Shown here piece by piece: positions 1 through 9,401 of a stretch of 64,000 nt of DNA (positions are counted from its first letter, which is position 1; each line of letters opens with the position of its first letter). The notes beneath the pieces are model-generated. The model made no database searches and was not told the DNA's origin. It was given only the letters and a program-made list of their open reading frames with translations. A program made the translations under genes and the position numbers. The DNA is from Sphingobium limneticum. GTDB lineage: Bacteria; Pseudomonadota; Alphaproteobacteria; Sphingomonadales; Sphingomonadaceae. The stretch is taken from the NCBI RefSeq assembly GCF_008710155.1, contig NZ_VYPZ01000015.1, positions 1 through 64,000 on the forward strand. Direction: 5' to 3'.

Positions 1-44
1 GAAGGCCGGGGTCCAGTTGCCATGACGCCTGGACCCCGGCCTTC
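1..44. repeat. REP-like palindrome (GC-rich family)
   Basis: A perfect 16-bp inverted repeat, with arms at 1-16 and 29-44 separated by 12 bases. The core contains GGCCGGGGTCCAG and its complement. It lies just 3' of bamD and belongs to the same family as copies near 4591, 6747, 17358, 30178, 39520, 43329, 46021 and 51744. No gene is encoded. Confidence 0.8.
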
Positions 45-78
45 GCCGGGGAACAGATCAAGCCATGCCAGTGCTGAA

Positions 79-867
79 TTAAGCCTTGCCGCCATGTTGC
101 TGCATCAGCTTGTAGCTGCGTTCATACCATTTGGTGCCGGGATAGTTGCGGCCCAGCACGGCGGCGGCCTTCTGCGCTTCGGCGGGGATGCCGAGCGAGA
201 GGTAGGATTCCACCAGACGCTCCAGCGCTTCGGGCGCGTGGGTCGTGGTCTGATATTTGTCCACCACCGAACGGAAACGCAGCGTGGCGGCGAGCCACTG
301 GCCACGGCGCTGATAGAAACGGCCGACTTCCATTTCCTTGCCGGCCAGATGGTCGTTGACCAGATCGACCTTCAACCGCGCATCGGCGGCGTAGCGCGTG
401 TCGGGATAGCGGCGGATCAGCTCGCCCAGCGCGTCCAGGCCCTGCTGCGTGATCTTCTGGTCGCGGGTGACGTCGGCAATCTGCTCATAATAGCACAGCG
501 CGATCAGATAATAAGCGTAGGGCGCGTCCTTGTTGCCGGTATGGATCGACAGGAAACGCTGCGACGCGGCGATGGACTCATTATAGTCCTGGTTCATATA
601 ATAGCTGAATGCGGACATGAGCTGCGCCCGGCGCGCCCAGGGCGAATAGGGATGCTGGCGCTCCACCTCGTCGAACAGGGCGGCGGCGAGCTTGTACTGA
701 CCACGATCGAGCCGGTCCTTACCGCTGTTATACAGGGTCGAAACGTCGCGGGCGACATATTGGGTGTCGGCCTTATTCTTCGATGTGGAGCAGCCGGTGA
801 GCACGGGCGAGGCGATCAGGACCAAGGCGGTGGCCGCGCCGATGCGCGTCAGGGTTTTCGTCAGCAT
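79..867 (-). CDS. bamD: outer membrane protein assembly factor BamD
   Basis: A 262-residue lipoprotein component of the BAM complex, which inserts beta-barrel proteins into the outer membrane. The N-terminus is a lipoprotein signal ending in the lipobox LTGC (lipidated Cys26). The rest is helical TPR-like repeats of the YfiO family; the segment around residues 45-75 (LYNSG, FDEVERQHPYSPWARRAQ) is typical, and the length is normal. It is separated by 66 bp from an upstream histidine kinase on the same strand. BamA is also in this window, at 55-58 kb. Identification is from family resemblance and lipobox. Confidence 0.93.
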   Translation of the reverse strand: MLTKTLTRIGAATALVLIASPVLTGCSTSKNKADTQYVARDVSTLYNSGKDRLDRGQYKLAAALFDEVERQHPYSPWARRAQLMSAFSYYMNQDYNESIAASQRFLSIHTGNKDAPYAYYLIALCYYEQIADVTRDQKITQQGLDALGELIRRYPDTRYAADARLKVDLVNDHLAGKEMEVGRFYQRRGQWLAATLRFRSVVDKYQTTTHAPEALERLVESYLSLGIPAEAQKAAAVLGRNYPGTKWYERSYKLMQQHGGKA

Positions 868-933
868 GGCCGGGTCATAGCCGAGCGGATCGCCGCCGCC
901 AAGCGGCAGAATGCGCCTTCGTCAACAGGCCCT

Positions 934-1953
934 TCAACAGGCGATCGTGGCGGGCAGGTCGAGCCGGGCGATCGCCCCGCCCTGGGGCGCGGCGGACAGG
1001 GCGAAACGCCCGCCCAGCTGGGCCGCGAGCGCATGGGCGATGCGCAGGCCCAGCGATTGCCCCCCATCCCCGCCGGACGTCAGACCATGGCCGTCGTCGG
1101 CGACTTCCAGCGCCAGCGCGCCATCCGCCTGCGCCAAACTGACATGGATATGGCCGGCGCGATCGGGCAGGCCATGTTCGATCGCATTGCTGACCGATTC
1201 CGCCACGACCAGCGCCAGCGGCACGGTGATATTGGGGTCGAGCCGCAGGCCCACCGGCACCGCCACGGTCAGGGCAACGTCCTGCCGCCCGCTGGCGTCC
1301 ATGATGTCGGTGGTCAGTTCCGTCAGGAAGCCGTGCATGTCCTGTCCCGCCCCCGACGGATCGTAGAGCGCCCGGCTGATCCGCCCGACCAGCGCCAGCC
1401 GTTCCGACGCATCGTCCAGCGCGCGGCGGGCGACCTCATGGTCGACATGGCGGCGCTGGAGCGAGAGCATGGCCGCCACGACCTGAAGATTGTTGGACAC
1501 GCGATGCTGCAATTCCTGGAACAGCAATTCGCGATTGTCGGCCAGCGTGCGGCTACGTTCCCGCTCTACGGCCAGATTGAAATTGGCCCGCTGCATGAAA
1601 TGAATGAGCGCGATGTCGACCACCACCACGCCGCTGTAGAACAGCATGGCGACGACCACCGCCGGATTGATCGCAAAGCCGTTATGCGGCGGGATGAAGA
1701 CATACCAGGAGATGATCCCGCACAGCAGGCCCGCGAAGATGCCGGGCCGCACGCCGAACAGGAAAGACGCGAGGATGACCGCCGGGAAGAAGGTGACGAA
1801 GGGATAGCCAACGGGCAGCAACGGGTCCGCCGCGATGCGCAGCAGTAGCGCCGACGCGCAGAAGATGGTCGTGAGCACATAGGCGTAAAGCGGCCGATCG
1901 AGCACGAGCGGCAGCCGTTCGACAAAGCGCTCATTTCCTCGCTGCACCATCAA
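934..1953 (-). CDS. membrane sensor histidine kinase, HisKA_2 type
   Basis: A 339-residue predicted sensor kinase. Residues about 20-120 hold several hydrophobic helices resembling the DUF4118 (KdpD-like) membrane domain. A HisKA_2 dimerisation helix follows, with the phospho-acceptor His150 in ELQHRVSNNLQ. The ATPase domain has an N-box around Asn256 (ESVSNAIEHG) and a G-box (DDGHGL) near 287-291. Kinases of this type often act in the alphaproteobacterial general stress (PhyR/EcfG) or light-sensing pathways, but no response regulator is adjacent, so its pathway is unknown. The ORF begins with two Met codons; either could be the start. Confidence 0.85.
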   Translation of the reverse strand: MMVQRGNERFVERLPLVLDRPLYAYVLTTIFCASALLLRIAADPLLPVGYPFVTFFPAVILASFLFGVRPGIFAGLLCGIISWYVFIPPHNGFAINPAVVVAMLFYSGVVVVDIALIHFMQRANFNLAVERERSRTLADNRELLFQELQHRVSNNLQVVAAMLSLQRRHVDHEVARRALDDASERLALVGRISRALYDPSGAGQDMHGFLTELTTDIMDASGRQDVALTVAVPVGLRLDPNITVPLALVVAESVSNAIEHGLPDRAGHIHVSLAQADGALALEVADDGHGLTSGGDGGQSLGLRIAHALAAQLGGRFALSAAPQGGAIARLDLPATIAC

Positions 1954-2032
1954 CCCCCATCAGACCGTCATTACACTATCAGAACTTTGCCCCGGTTCTT
2001 TGATCGAAATTAACATATGGAAAGGCAAACGC

Positions 2033-2069
2033 AAAAACGGGGCGCCCGGCTGACCGGACACCCCGTTTT
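2033..2069 (-). terminator. rho-independent terminator after pnp-strand neighbour
   Basis: Inverted arms AAAACGGGG (2034-2042) and CCCCGTTTT (2061-2069) enclose a short inner CCGG palindrome. Read on the minus strand the stem ends in a T-run, but it lies 5' of the histidine kinase and 3' of pnp (stop at 2106), so it most plausibly ends the pnp transcript. Confidence 0.75.
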
Positions 2070-2105
2070 CATTCCATCATCCAGCCTTTCGGCTGAATAG
2101 ACGCT

Positions 2106-4454
2106 TTAGTCCTGGGTCAGGAAGTCGGGCAGACCGCCCGGTGCCGGGCCGTCATCATTGCCGCCTTCGCTGCGTTCGCGACGCGGGCCACGATCACCGC
2201 CATCACGGCGCGGACCACGATCGCCACGGCCTTCGCCGCGACCGCCACGGTCGCCGCCGTCACGGCGCGGGCCACGGCCACGATCGCCACGGCCTTCACC
2301 ACCACGGTCGCTGCGCGGTTCACGCGGTTCGCGGGCGGGACGGGTGTCCTCCAGTTCTTCGCCGGTTTCCTGATCGACGACGCGCATGGACAGGCGAACC
2401 TTGCCGCGCGGGTCGATTTCGAGAACCTTGACCTTCACTTCCTGGCCTTCCGACACGACGTCGGTCGGCTTTTCGACGCGCTCATTCTTCATTTCGGAAA
2501 CGTGGACGAGGCCGTCCTTGCCACCCATGAAGTTCACGAACGCACCGAAGTCAACGATGTTGACGACCTTGCCGGTGTAGACCTTGCCGACTTCCGCTTC
2601 CTCGACGATGCCCAGAATCCACTTCTTGGCGGCTTCGATCTGGGCGGTGTCGGACGACGAAATCTTGATGATGCCTTCGTCGTCGATGTCGACCTTCGCG
2701 CCGGTTTCGGCGACGATTTCGCGGATGACCTTGCCACCGGTGCCGATGACGTCACGGATCTTCGACTTGTCGATCTGGATCGTCTCGATGCGCGGGGCAT
2801 GGGCCGACAGCTCGGTGCGGGTCGAGGACAGCGCCTTGCTCATCTCACCCAGAATGTGGGCGCGGCCTTCCTTGGCCTGGGTCAGAGCGGCTTCGAAGAT
2901 TTCGCGCGTGATGCCCGCAATCTTGATGTCCATCTGCATCGTGGTGATGCCGACTTCGGTACCCGCGACCTTGAAGTCCATGTCGCCGAGGTGATCTTCG
3001 TCACCCAGGATGTCGGACAGGACGGCGAAGTCCTTGCCTTCCAGGATCAGGCCCATGGCGATGCCCGACACGGGGCGCTTCAGGGGCACACCGGCGTCCA
3101 TCATCGACAGCGAACCGCCGCAAACAGTCGCCATCGACGACGAGCCGTTGGACTCGGTGATGTCGGACAGAACGCGGATGGTGTAGGGGAACTCGTCCTT
3201 GCTGGGCAGCACGGGGTGCAGCGCACGCCATGCGAGCTTGCCATGACCCACTTCACGACGACCCGGCGCACCGAAGCGACCGACTTCACCGACCGAATAG
3301 GGCGGGAAGTTATAGTGCAGCATGAAGTTTTCATAATGCAGGCCGGTCAGGCCGTCGATCATCTGCTCGGCGTCCTTGGTGCCCAGCGTGGTGGTGCAGA
3401 TCGACTGCGTTTCACCGCGCGTGAACAGGGCCGAACCATGGGTGCGGGGCAGGAAGCCGACCATCGCTTCGATCGGGCGGATCTGCGTGGTTGTACGACC
3501 GTCGATGCGCTTGCCGTCCTTCAGGATGGCGCCGCGCACGATTTCCGCTTCCAGCTTCTTGGTCAGCTTGATGCCGGCCATCACGGTCTGGGCGTCCAGA
3601 CCTTCGGCTGCGAAGGAAGCCTTCGCCTTGGCGCGGGCTTCGTTCAGCGCGTTCGAGCGGGCCGACTTGTCGGTCAGCTTGTAGGCGGCCGTGATGTCCT
3701 TGCCGATCAGCTTCTTCAGCTTCTTCTTCAGGTCTTCGACATTGTCGCCCTTGGCGATGTCCCACGGATCCTTGGCGGCCTTTTCGGCCAGGTCGATGAT
3801 CGCGTTGGCGATCTTCTTGCTGGCTTCATGGGCGAACAGGACCGCGCCCAGCATGATCTCTTCCGACAGTTCCTTGGCTTCGGATTCGACCATCATCACC
3901 GCGTTGCCGGTGGCGGCGACGACCAGGTCGAGTTCGCCCGTCTTCACTTCTTCCAGGCTCGGGTTCAGCTGATATTCGCCGTCCTTGTAACCGACGCGCG
4001 CGGCGCCGATCGGGCCCATGAAGGGCACGCCCGACAGGGTCAGCGCGGCCGACGCGGCGATCATCGCCACGATATCGGGCTCGCTTTCGCCGTCGAACGA
4101 CAGAACCTGCGCGATCACGTTGATTTCGTTATAGAAACCTTCGGGGAACAGCGGGCGGATCGGGCGGTCGATCAGGCGGGAAACCAGCGTTTCCTTTTCC
4201 GTCGCGCCACGTTCACGCTTGAAGAAGCCACCCGGAATGCGACCGGCGGCCGAATATTTTTCCTGATAGTGGACGGTCAGCGGGAAGAAGTCCTGGCCTT
4301 CCTTCACGCTCTTGGCGGCGGTCACGGCGCACAGCACCACGGTTTCGCCATAGGTCGCCAGCACGGCGGCGTCGGCCTGGCGCGCGATACGGCCGGTTTC
4401 GAGGGTCAGCGTCTTGCCGGCCAGCTCGATCGAAACTTTCTTTACATCGAACAT
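2106..4454 (-). CDS. pnp: polyribonucleotide nucleotidyltransferase (PNPase)
   Basis: A 782-residue 3'-5' phosphorolytic exoribonuclease and degradosome component. Two RNase PH domains fill residues about 10-545. A KH domain follows ([18 protein letters not shown], roughly 560-580), then an S1 domain ([18 protein letters not shown], about 625 on). It is longer than the usual ~700-710 residues because of a C-terminal tail of about 70 residues rich in Arg, Gly and Asp (repeated GDRG and RRDGGDRG units). It lies in the conserved truB-rpsO-pnp order, with a 270-bp palindrome-containing gap after rpsO. Confidence 0.98.
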   Translation of the reverse strand: MFDVKKVSIELAGKTLTLETGRIARQADAAVLATYGETVVLCAVTAAKSVKEGQDFFPLTVHYQEKYSAAGRIPGGFFKRERGATEKETLVSRLIDRPIRPLFPEGFYNEINVIAQVLSFDGESEPDIVAMIAASAALTLSGVPFMGPIGAARVGYKDGEYQLNPSLEEVKTGELDLVVAATGNAVMMVESEAKELSEEIMLGAVLFAHEASKKIANAIIDLAEKAAKDPWDIAKGDNVEDLKKKLKKLIGKDITAAYKLTDKSARSNALNEARAKAKASFAAEGLDAQTVMAGIKLTKKLEAEIVRGAILKDGKRIDGRTTTQIRPIEAMVGFLPRTHGSALFTRGETQSICTTTLGTKDAEQMIDGLTGLHYENFMLHYNFPPYSVGEVGRFGAPGRREVGHGKLAWRALHPVLPSKDEFPYTIRVLSDITESNGSSSMATVCGGSLSMMDAGVPLKRPVSGIAMGLILEGKDFAVLSDILGDEDHLGDMDFKVAGTEVGITTMQMDIKIAGITREIFEAALTQAKEGRAHILGEMSKALSSTRTELSAHAPRIETIQIDKSKIRDVIGTGGKVIREIVAETGAKVDIDDEGIIKISSSDTAQIEAAKKWILGIVEEAEVGKVYTGKVVNIVDFGAFVNFMGGKDGLVHVSEMKNERVEKPTDVVSEGQEVKVKVLEIDPRGKVRLSMRVVDQETGEELEDTRPAREPREPRSDRGGEGRGDRGRGPRRDGGDRGGRGEGRGDRGPRRDGGDRGPRRERSEGGNDDGPAPGGLPDFLTQD

Positions 4455-4590
4455 AGAGTTTTCCTTCGCCCACCTGGCCCTATTGCCGGGCGGGGCCTGT
4501 CATGCGGACTAAACCGGCCCGCATCGGTTTTGGGACATCATCTGGTCCCTGGGTCGGATCGGGATCACCGGATTGCGATCCCTTCCCTTC

Positions 4591-4678
4591 GTTCCCCGGC
4601 ATGAAGGCCGGGGTTCAGTTGCGCCTTGTCGGGCCTGGGCATCGTGCCCTTCCCGCTGGACCCCGACCTTCGTCGGCG
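4591..4678. repeat. REP-like palindrome pair between rpsO and pnp
   Basis: The left arm, GTTCCCCGGC...GGCCGGGGTTCAG, starts at 4591. The right arm, CTGGACCCCGACCTTCGTCGGCG, ends at 4678. The two form a long imperfect hairpin of the same family as at 1-44. It sits in the 270-bp rpsO-pnp interval and may affect processing of the pnp leader. Confidence 0.7.
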
Positions 4679-4724
4679 TAACCCAATACGTAATCGGCCC
4701 GCCGAAGCGGGCCGAACGACTGGG

Positions 4725-4994
4725 TTACTTGCGCAGGCCCAGCTTACCGATCAGGTCGACATAGCGAGCCTGATCCTTCTTCTTGAGATAGTCCAGAAGC
4801 GAACGACGCTTGTTGACCATCATCAGGAGACCACGGCGGCTATGATTGTCCTTGTGGTGACCCTTGAAATGCTCGGTCAGGTTGGTGATGCGTTCCGTCA
4901 GGATCGCAACCTGGACTTCCGGCGAACCGGTGTCACCCTCGACGCGGGCATGTTCCTTGATAAGCGCTTCCTTGCGCTCGGCAGTGATCGTCAT
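4725..4994 (-). CDS. rpsO: 30S ribosomal protein S15
   Basis: An 89-residue protein of standard S15 length that binds 16S rRNA in the platform of the small subunit. It contains the conserved [14 protein letters not shown] and [20 protein letters not shown] segments. Its ATG follows the truB TAG stop directly with no gap, implying translational coupling, and pnp follows downstream as in most proteobacteria. Confidence 0.99.
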   Translation of the reverse strand: MTITAERKEALIKEHARVEGDTGSPEVQVAILTERITNLTEHFKGHHKDNHSRRGLLMMVNKRRSLLDYLKKKDQARYVDLIGKLGLRK

Positions 4995-5969
4995 CTAGTC
5001 TTCTTCCTTCGGCATCAGGTTAAATCCGCGCACGACCCGGATCTCTCCGTCCAGCATTTCAACCAGCGCCACGGGAATGACCCCGTCGAACGCCAGATGA
5101 AGGCCGGTGGCAATGTCGGACCCCGACAGCACCTTCCCCTGACGGAGAGCGAGCGCTTGATCGGGAGAGACTGCGAGAGCCGGGATGTCGTCCAGCCCCG
5201 CCATCAACGGGAGCATAAGCCCACCGATGGTGCCGCCCCTAGCAGCTTCATCCAATTTGTCCAGCGAAATTGCCGATTCCAGCGCGAACGGCCCCGCCTT
5301 GATCCGGCGCAACATGGTGACATGGCCGACCGTGCCAAGCGCGATCGCGATGTCGCGGGCAAGGCTGCGGATATAGGTGCCCTTGGACACATGGGCGGTC
5401 AGGGTAATCGAAGCCAGTCTCCTATCTTCCGTTCGGTTCGAGCTTGTCGAGAACCCTTCCACGTCGTTCTCGACAAGCTCGAACCGAACGGGGGTCAGTG
5501 CGCGAATAGTGACGCTTCGCAGCTTCATCTCCACCGCCTCCCCCTTGCGGGCGAGGTCGTAGGCGCGCTGGCCGTCGATCAGGATGGCGCTATAGGCAGG
5601 CGGCGCCTGCTCGATCGGTCCAGTAAAGCCCGGCAGCACCGCCTCCACCTGCGCCAACGTGGGCAGATGATCGCTCTGCGCAATCACTTTCCCTTCCAGA
5701 TCCAGCGTATCGGTCTGGCTGCCGAACCGAACCGTGAAGTCGTAAATCTTGTCGCTGTCGAGCATCCGCCCGGCCAGTTTCGTCGCCTCCCCCACCGCGA
5801 TCGGCAGCACGCCTGTCGCCAGCGGATCGAGCGTGCCGCCATGGCCGACCTTCCACTTTTCCGTGCCGCCCAGCAATTCCCGCTGGGTCCACAATGCGCG
5901 CTTGACCGCGCTGACCGCCTGCGTGGAACCCAGGCCATGGGGTTTGTCGAGAATGATCCAACCGTGCAT
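4995..5969 (-). CDS. truB: tRNA pseudouridine(55) synthase
   Basis: A 324-residue enzyme that makes pseudouridine 55 in the tRNA T-loop. The catalytic Asp48 lies in GGTLDPLATG. The RNA-binding segment SKGTYIRSLARD is present near 193-204. The coding frame contains a 63-bp palindromic insert (5429-5491), translated as residues about 160-181, in the loop between the ALTP strand end and the ASITLTAHVSKGTYIR strand; the frame stays open through it. The N-terminus GWIILDKPHG fits the family start. The gene abuts rpsO. Confidence 0.97.
   Translation of the reverse strand: MHGWIILDKPHGLGSTQAVSAVKRALWTQRELLGGTEKWKVGHGGTLDPLATGVLPIAVGEATKLAGRMLDSDKIYDFTVRFGSQTDTLDLEGKVIAQSDHLPTLAQVEAVLPGFTGPIEQAPPAYSAILIDGQRAYDLARKGEAVEMKLRSVTIRALTPVRFELVENDVEGFSTSSNRTEDRRLASITLTAHVSKGTYIRSLARDIAIALGTVGHVTMLRRIKAGPFALESAISLDKLDEAARGGTIGGLMLPLMAGLDDIPALAVSPDQALALRQGKVLSGSDIATGLHLAFDGVIPVALVEMLDGEIRVVRGFNLMPKEED
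5429..5491. repeat. perfect 26-bp inverted repeat inside truB
   Basis: Arms at 5429-5454 and 5466-5491 are perfect reverse complements, separated by 11 bases. The arm reads CCGTTCGGTTCGAGCTTGTC then GAGAAC. The motif CGAGCTTGTCGA is the core of REP-like intergenic elements in sphingomonads, and similar sequences occur near 8080, 16094 and 34680. Here it lies inside an open reading frame and its length, 63 bp, is a multiple of three. Confidence 0.9.
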
Positions 5970-6031
5970 GGCGGCGGGCCTTATATGTCCCGTCTTGGCC
6001 TGTCAGCCTTTAATGCGCTATCCGGGCGCCC

Positions 6032-6727
6032 ATGACCATCAAGCTCATCTGCCTCGATGCCGACGATACGCTCTGGCACAATATGCGTCATTTCCATGAG
6101 ACGGAGGACGCGCTGATCGACATGCTGCGCCCCTTTGCGCAGGTTGACATCACCCGCGAACGCATGATCGCGTGCGAGATCCGCAACCTGCCGCTCTATG
6201 GCTATGGCGCCAAGGGCTTCACCCTCTCCATGATCGAGACGGCGGTGGAGGTGGCGGGCGAGAGGCTGTCTGCCGGGATGATCGCGGGGATATTGGCGGC
6301 GGGCCGCGCGCTGCTGGCGCATCCGGTCCTGCTGTTCGACGGGGTGCAGGATACGCTGGAGCGGCTGGCCCATATCGCGCCGCTGGTGCTGGTGACGAAG
6401 GGCGACCTGCTGCATCAGGAAAGCAAGCTGGCCGCATCGGGCCTGGGCGAGCTGTTTTCCGGCATCGAAATCGTCAGCGACAAGAAGGCGGACACATTCC
6501 GCGCACTCTTTTCACGTATGAATATCGACCCACAAGAGGCTGTAATGGCGGGCGATTCCATGCGGTCCGACATTTTGCCCGCGCTGGAGGCCGGCGCCTG
6601 GGCGGCCTTCATCCCGCAGGAGGGCGCCTGGGTCCATGAAAGCGCCGCCGCGCCGTGGGACCATCCCTGCTTCACGCAATTGCAACGCCTAGCCGACCTG
6701 CCGGACTGGATTACGACGATCGACTGA
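6032..6727 (+). CDS. HAD-superfamily hydrolase
   Basis: A 231-residue predicted phosphatase. Motif I is DADDT (Asp9, Asp11), where a hydrophobic residue usually precedes the second Asp. A Thr/Lys region (LVLVTKGDLLHQ) matches motif II, and GDSMRSDILPALEAGAWAAFIP is motif III/IV. The cap is inserted after motif I (C1 type), as in YjjG/phosphoglycolate-phosphatase-like enzymes. It is divergently transcribed from truB (62-bp gap). The substrate cannot be told from sequence. Confidence 0.88.
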   Translation: MTIKLICLDADDTLWHNMRHFHETEDALIDMLRPFAQVDITRERMIACEIRNLPLYGYGAKGFTLSMIETAVEVAGERLSAGMIAGILAAGRALLAHPVLLFDGVQDTLERLAHIAPLVLVTKGDLLHQESKLAASGLGELFSGIEIVSDKKADTFRALFSRMNIDPQEAVMAGDSMRSDILPALEAGAWAAFIPQEGAWVHESAAAPWDHPCFTQLQRLADLPDWITTID

Positions 6728-6746
6728 CCTGAACGGAGGGCATGTT

Positions 6747-6764
6747 CCCCGGCGCAGGCCGGGG
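6747..6764. repeat. REP-like half-element
   Basis: CCCCGGCGCAGGCCGGGG, a short palindrome of the GC-rich family, lies in the 50-bp interval between the convergent HAD and GNAT genes. Confidence 0.6.
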
Positions 6765-6777
6765 CCCAGCCCCACGC

Positions 6778-7326
6778 TCAGACCTTCCCTCGCCACTCAT
6801 CGGTCAGGATCGAATAGATCACCGTGTCGCGCACATGCCCGGTCCAGGTGATGCGCTGCTTGCGCAGCACGCCCTCGCGCACCGCCCCCAATTTCTCCAC
6901 CGCCTTTTGCGACCGGACATTGCGCTGGTCGATGCAGAATTCGATCCGGGTGAAGCCACAGTCCAGCGCCCGGCCGATCAGCAGCGGCTTGATCCGGCCA
7001 TTGAGGCCCGTGCCACGCGCAGCCGGCGTCATATAGGTGCCGCCCAGTTCCAGCCAATTGTCGGCGGCCGCCACCCGCAGAAAGCCGGACATGCCGACCG
7101 CCACGCCATCCGCGACGATCAGGAAGGGGAAGCGGTCCGCATTGGCGATGGTCGCGTCGAAAATGGCGTCGAAATGGTCGCCCGACCAGTTGGCCGGGAA
7201 AATCTCCCACACCGGATCATCCACCGGGCACAACGCGCGCAGCGTTTCGCGATGGCCTTCCTGCAGTTGCTCCAGATACAGGCCCGGCGCATCGATCGGC
7301 GCCAGCAATCGTTCCATCCGGGTCAT
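6778..7326 (-). CDS. GNAT family N-acetyltransferase
   Basis: A 182-residue RimJ/RimL-like acetyltransferase. It has a core [20 protein letters not shown] segment (acetyl-CoA pyrophosphate loop) and the late motif [19 protein letters not shown] followed by EGVLRKQ, typical of this branch. I start it at the ATG at 7326, because that gives an ATGA overlap with the tdk stop and begins [10 protein letters not shown]; a longer frame extends 11 codons upstream into tdk. It is probably co-transcribed with tdk. The substrate is unknown. Confidence 0.88.
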   Translation of the reverse strand: MTRMERLLAPIDAPGLYLEQLQEGHRETLRALCPVDDPVWEIFPANWSGDHFDAIFDATIANADRFPFLIVADGVAVGMSGFLRVAAADNWLELGGTYMTPAARGTGLNGRIKPLLIGRALDCGFTRIEFCIDQRNVRSQKAVEKLGAVREGVLRKQRITWTGHVRDTVIYSILTDEWRGKV

Positions 7327-7901
7327 CGCTGCATCTGCTCCACAAAATGGCGGCGGCACAGCGCCACATAACGGTCGTTGCCGCCAATTTCCGTCTGGTC
7401 GCCCTGCCGGATCGCCCTGCCCTGCTCATCCATGCGCAGGTTCATGATTGCCTTGCGCCCGCATTCGCAGATCGTCTTGATCTCGCTCAGCGAATCGGCC
7501 AGCCCCAGCAAGGCGGCACTACCGGGAAACAGCTGCCCCTGAAAATCGGTGCGGATGCCGTAGCACAGGACCGGGATGCCGAGGCGATCGCACACCGCGC
7601 CCAATTGCCATACCTGCGCCTCGGTCAGGAACTGCGCTTCGTCCAGCAGCACGCAGGATAGCGGCGTCGCCTGATGCTGCGCGGCGATGGCGGCGAAGAT
7701 ATCGACTTGCGGATCGAACAGATGCGTCTGCGCCTCCAGCCCGATGCGCGACACGATCCGGCCATGGCCATAGCGATCGTCCAGCGCGGCGGTCCACAAC
7801 ATCGTGTCCATGCCGCGCTCGCGATAGTTGAAGTCCGATTGCAGCAGGGTCGTCGATTTCCCCGCATTCATCGAGCTATAATAGAAATAGAGTTTCGCCA
7901 T
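7323..7901 (-). CDS. tdk: thymidine kinase
   Basis: A type II thymidine kinase of 192 residues that phosphorylates thymidine for salvage. The P-loop is SSMNAGKST near residues 8-16, the DEAQFLT segment is the Walker B/lasso region, and the C-terminus has cysteine pairs for the zinc ribbon (CECGRKA ... CRRHF). The start MAKLYFYY at 7901 is preferred to a frame beginning four codons upstream. The 3' end overlaps the GNAT gene by 4 bp. Confidence 0.96.
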   Translation of the reverse strand: MAKLYFYYSSMNAGKSTTLLQSDFNYRERGMDTMLWTAALDDRYGHGRIVSRIGLEAQTHLFDPQVDIFAAIAAQHQATPLSCVLLDEAQFLTEAQVWQLGAVCDRLGIPVLCYGIRTDFQGQLFPGSAALLGLADSLSEIKTICECGRKAIMNLRMDEQGRAIRQGDQTEIGGNDRYVALCRRHFVEQMQR

Positions 7902-7984
7902 GCTCCTGCGCATAGAGCGATTTCACGACGGATGGAAATAGGTGCTGGCGGAGTGGTGCCCGCGCCCTCCCCACCGTTCGCTTC

Positions 7985-8104
7985 GAGCCCTTCGACTGCC
8001 CGCTTGCAGCGGGCGCTCAGGATAAACTTCATCGCCCAAGGCGATGAAGTCGAGAAGCACGTAGCCCCGCATTCCCGTTTCTCGACATACTCGAAACGAA
8101 CGGG
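7985..8104. repeat. REP-like composite palindromes between tdk and hydrolase gene
   Basis: The 217-bp gap contains GCCCGCTTGCAGCGGGC, then an inverted pair around TTCATCGCCCAAGGCGATGAA, then TTTCTCGACATACTCGAAACGAACGG. These are sphingomonad REP-type sequences. No ORF or RNA is evident in the gap. Confidence 0.65.
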
Positions 8105-8118
8105 TCTTGTCTTGAGCC

Positions 8119-9018
8119 TTACCGGATGCTCGGCGCCACACCCGCCAGGAACCGCACCAGCGCATCGGCCAGCGCGATCCGGCTGTCGGAAAAACTATGA
8201 TCGGTCGGCCACACCATCAGCCGCGAATCCGGGTTGGCGCCCTGTGCATCGGCGGCAACCTTGCGCGCCATCGCGCCGATCCCGCGCTCCGCACCGATGA
8301 TCGTCAGCGGCCGGCGCGCATAGGCCGCCAGACGCCGGCCAAGATCGAATTTCTGCCCGTCCGCCTTGATCTCGCCGGTCAGGCTTTCATAGGTCGCGCC
8401 GTTCAGCGGCGGCAGGTCGCTCGCCACTTCCGCTTTCCACCCGGCCTCACCCTGCGCACTCGCCAGCGACGCGACGGTCTGCGCCGGATCCCACGGGTCG
8501 ATCAGAAAAAGCCCCGCGACGCGCGGATCGGCGGCGGCGGCATCGGCGGCCATGAATCCGCCCATGCTGTGCCCCGCGACCACGATCGCGCTGGTGTCGA
8601 TCCGATATTTGGCGACCACCGAAGCCTGTTGCAGATATTGGAGCGCAGCAAAGCCGTCCTCCGACGCATGGCCGAAGGAGAAGGTGCCGGGGCTACCCCA
8701 ACTGCCGCGATAATGGAGCGTCAGCACATTCCACCCCGCCCGTCGCGCGGCCTGCGCCAGATCCAGATTCTGCTCATTGCCCGGAAAGCCATGGAGCAGC
8801 AGCAGCGTGGGATGCAGGCCCGATCCGGCAGCCGTGTACATCACCGCATTCATCGCTCCATCCTCAACCGGAATGACGAAGGCAGCCATGCTGGCGGGAT
8901 TGGCGGCGTCGGGCTTCGGGTCGGCAATGACGGCGTGATGGATGGCGGGCTCTTTGGCGATGGCGGACGTCGTGACCATGCCACAGAGAAAAATGCTGAC
9001 CCAAATAGCACGCATCAT
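8119..9018 (-). CDS. secreted alpha/beta hydrolase
   Basis: A 299-residue protein with an N-terminal signal peptide (residues about 1-22, ending SAIAKE). The oxyanion region is LLLHGFPGNEQN and the nucleophile elbow is VAGHSMGGFMAAD with the catalytic Ser. An acid (LIDPWDP region) and a late His (WPTDHSFSD) are in place. The likely role is a periplasmic esterase or peptidase-like hydrolase; the substrate is unknown. Its ATG overlaps the vapC stop by 4 bp, so it is translated with the toxin-antitoxin pair. Confidence 0.88.
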   Translation of the reverse strand: MMRAIWVSIFLCGMVTTSAIAKEPAIHHAVIADPKPDAANPASMAAFVIPVEDGAMNAVMYTAAGSGLHPTLLLLHGFPGNEQNLDLAQAARRAGWNVLTLHYRGSWGSPGTFSFGHASEDGFAALQYLQQASVVAKYRIDTSAIVVAGHSMGGFMAADAAAADPRVAGLFLIDPWDPAQTVASLASAQGEAGWKAEVASDLPPLNGATYESLTGEIKADGQKFDLGRRLAAYARRPLTIIGAERGIGAMARKVAADAQGANPDSRLMVWPTDHSFSDSRIALADALVRFLAGVAPSIR

Positions 9019-9401
9019 TTCAGGACCTCGATCGGCAAGGGAGGATCGCTGAGTTTTCTGGAAACTCCACGATCAAAAGTAACGAAGCTTTCCGCCCGAA
9101 CTGACGCGACGATATGGAGTGCATCGGCAATATCGCCCCCCGTCCGAAAGCAGTCGATCGCCCAGCAGACCGTATCTGCTTCTTCGACGGAGACATTAGG
9201 CAAATCCAGTATGTCCATCAGCGTATCCGCTACGACGGATCGAGGCTGTCGATAACGACTGGTCAGCAGCCATGCCGTTTCCAGAAACACCGTCAAAGGC
9301 ACATAAGCGCCGCTCGCCAAAACCGCGTCCGCAACGCTAGCCTGGCCGGCATCGTCTCTTATCATCGCCCGGGCGAGAATATTGGTATCGACGGCTTTCA
9401 C
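9015..9401 (-). CDS. PIN-domain toxin, VapC family
   Basis: A 128-residue PIN ribonuclease. The first acidic residue is Asp5 in VDTNILARA. A mid-chain acidic cluster appears near EEADTVCWAIDCFRTGGDIADALH, and the last is in FVTFDRGVS. VapC toxins cleave tRNA or rRNA when free of antitoxin. The start is GTG at 9401, overlapping the antitoxin stop as GTGA; the downstream hydrolase overlaps the vapC stop as ATGA. The exact RNA target cannot be read from sequence. Confidence 0.88.
   Translation of the reverse strand: MKAVDTNILARAMIRDDAGQASVADAVLASGAYVPLTVFLETAWLLTSRYRQPRSVVADTLMDILDLPNVSVEEADTVCWAIDCFRTGGDIADALHIVASVRAESFVTFDRGVSRKLSDPPLPIEVLK

Noticed and set aside
2502..4604. A 700-codon plus-strand open frame opposite pnp
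   Set aside because: It mirrors pnp codon positions; composition is His/Asp/Arg-rich and it has no family features.
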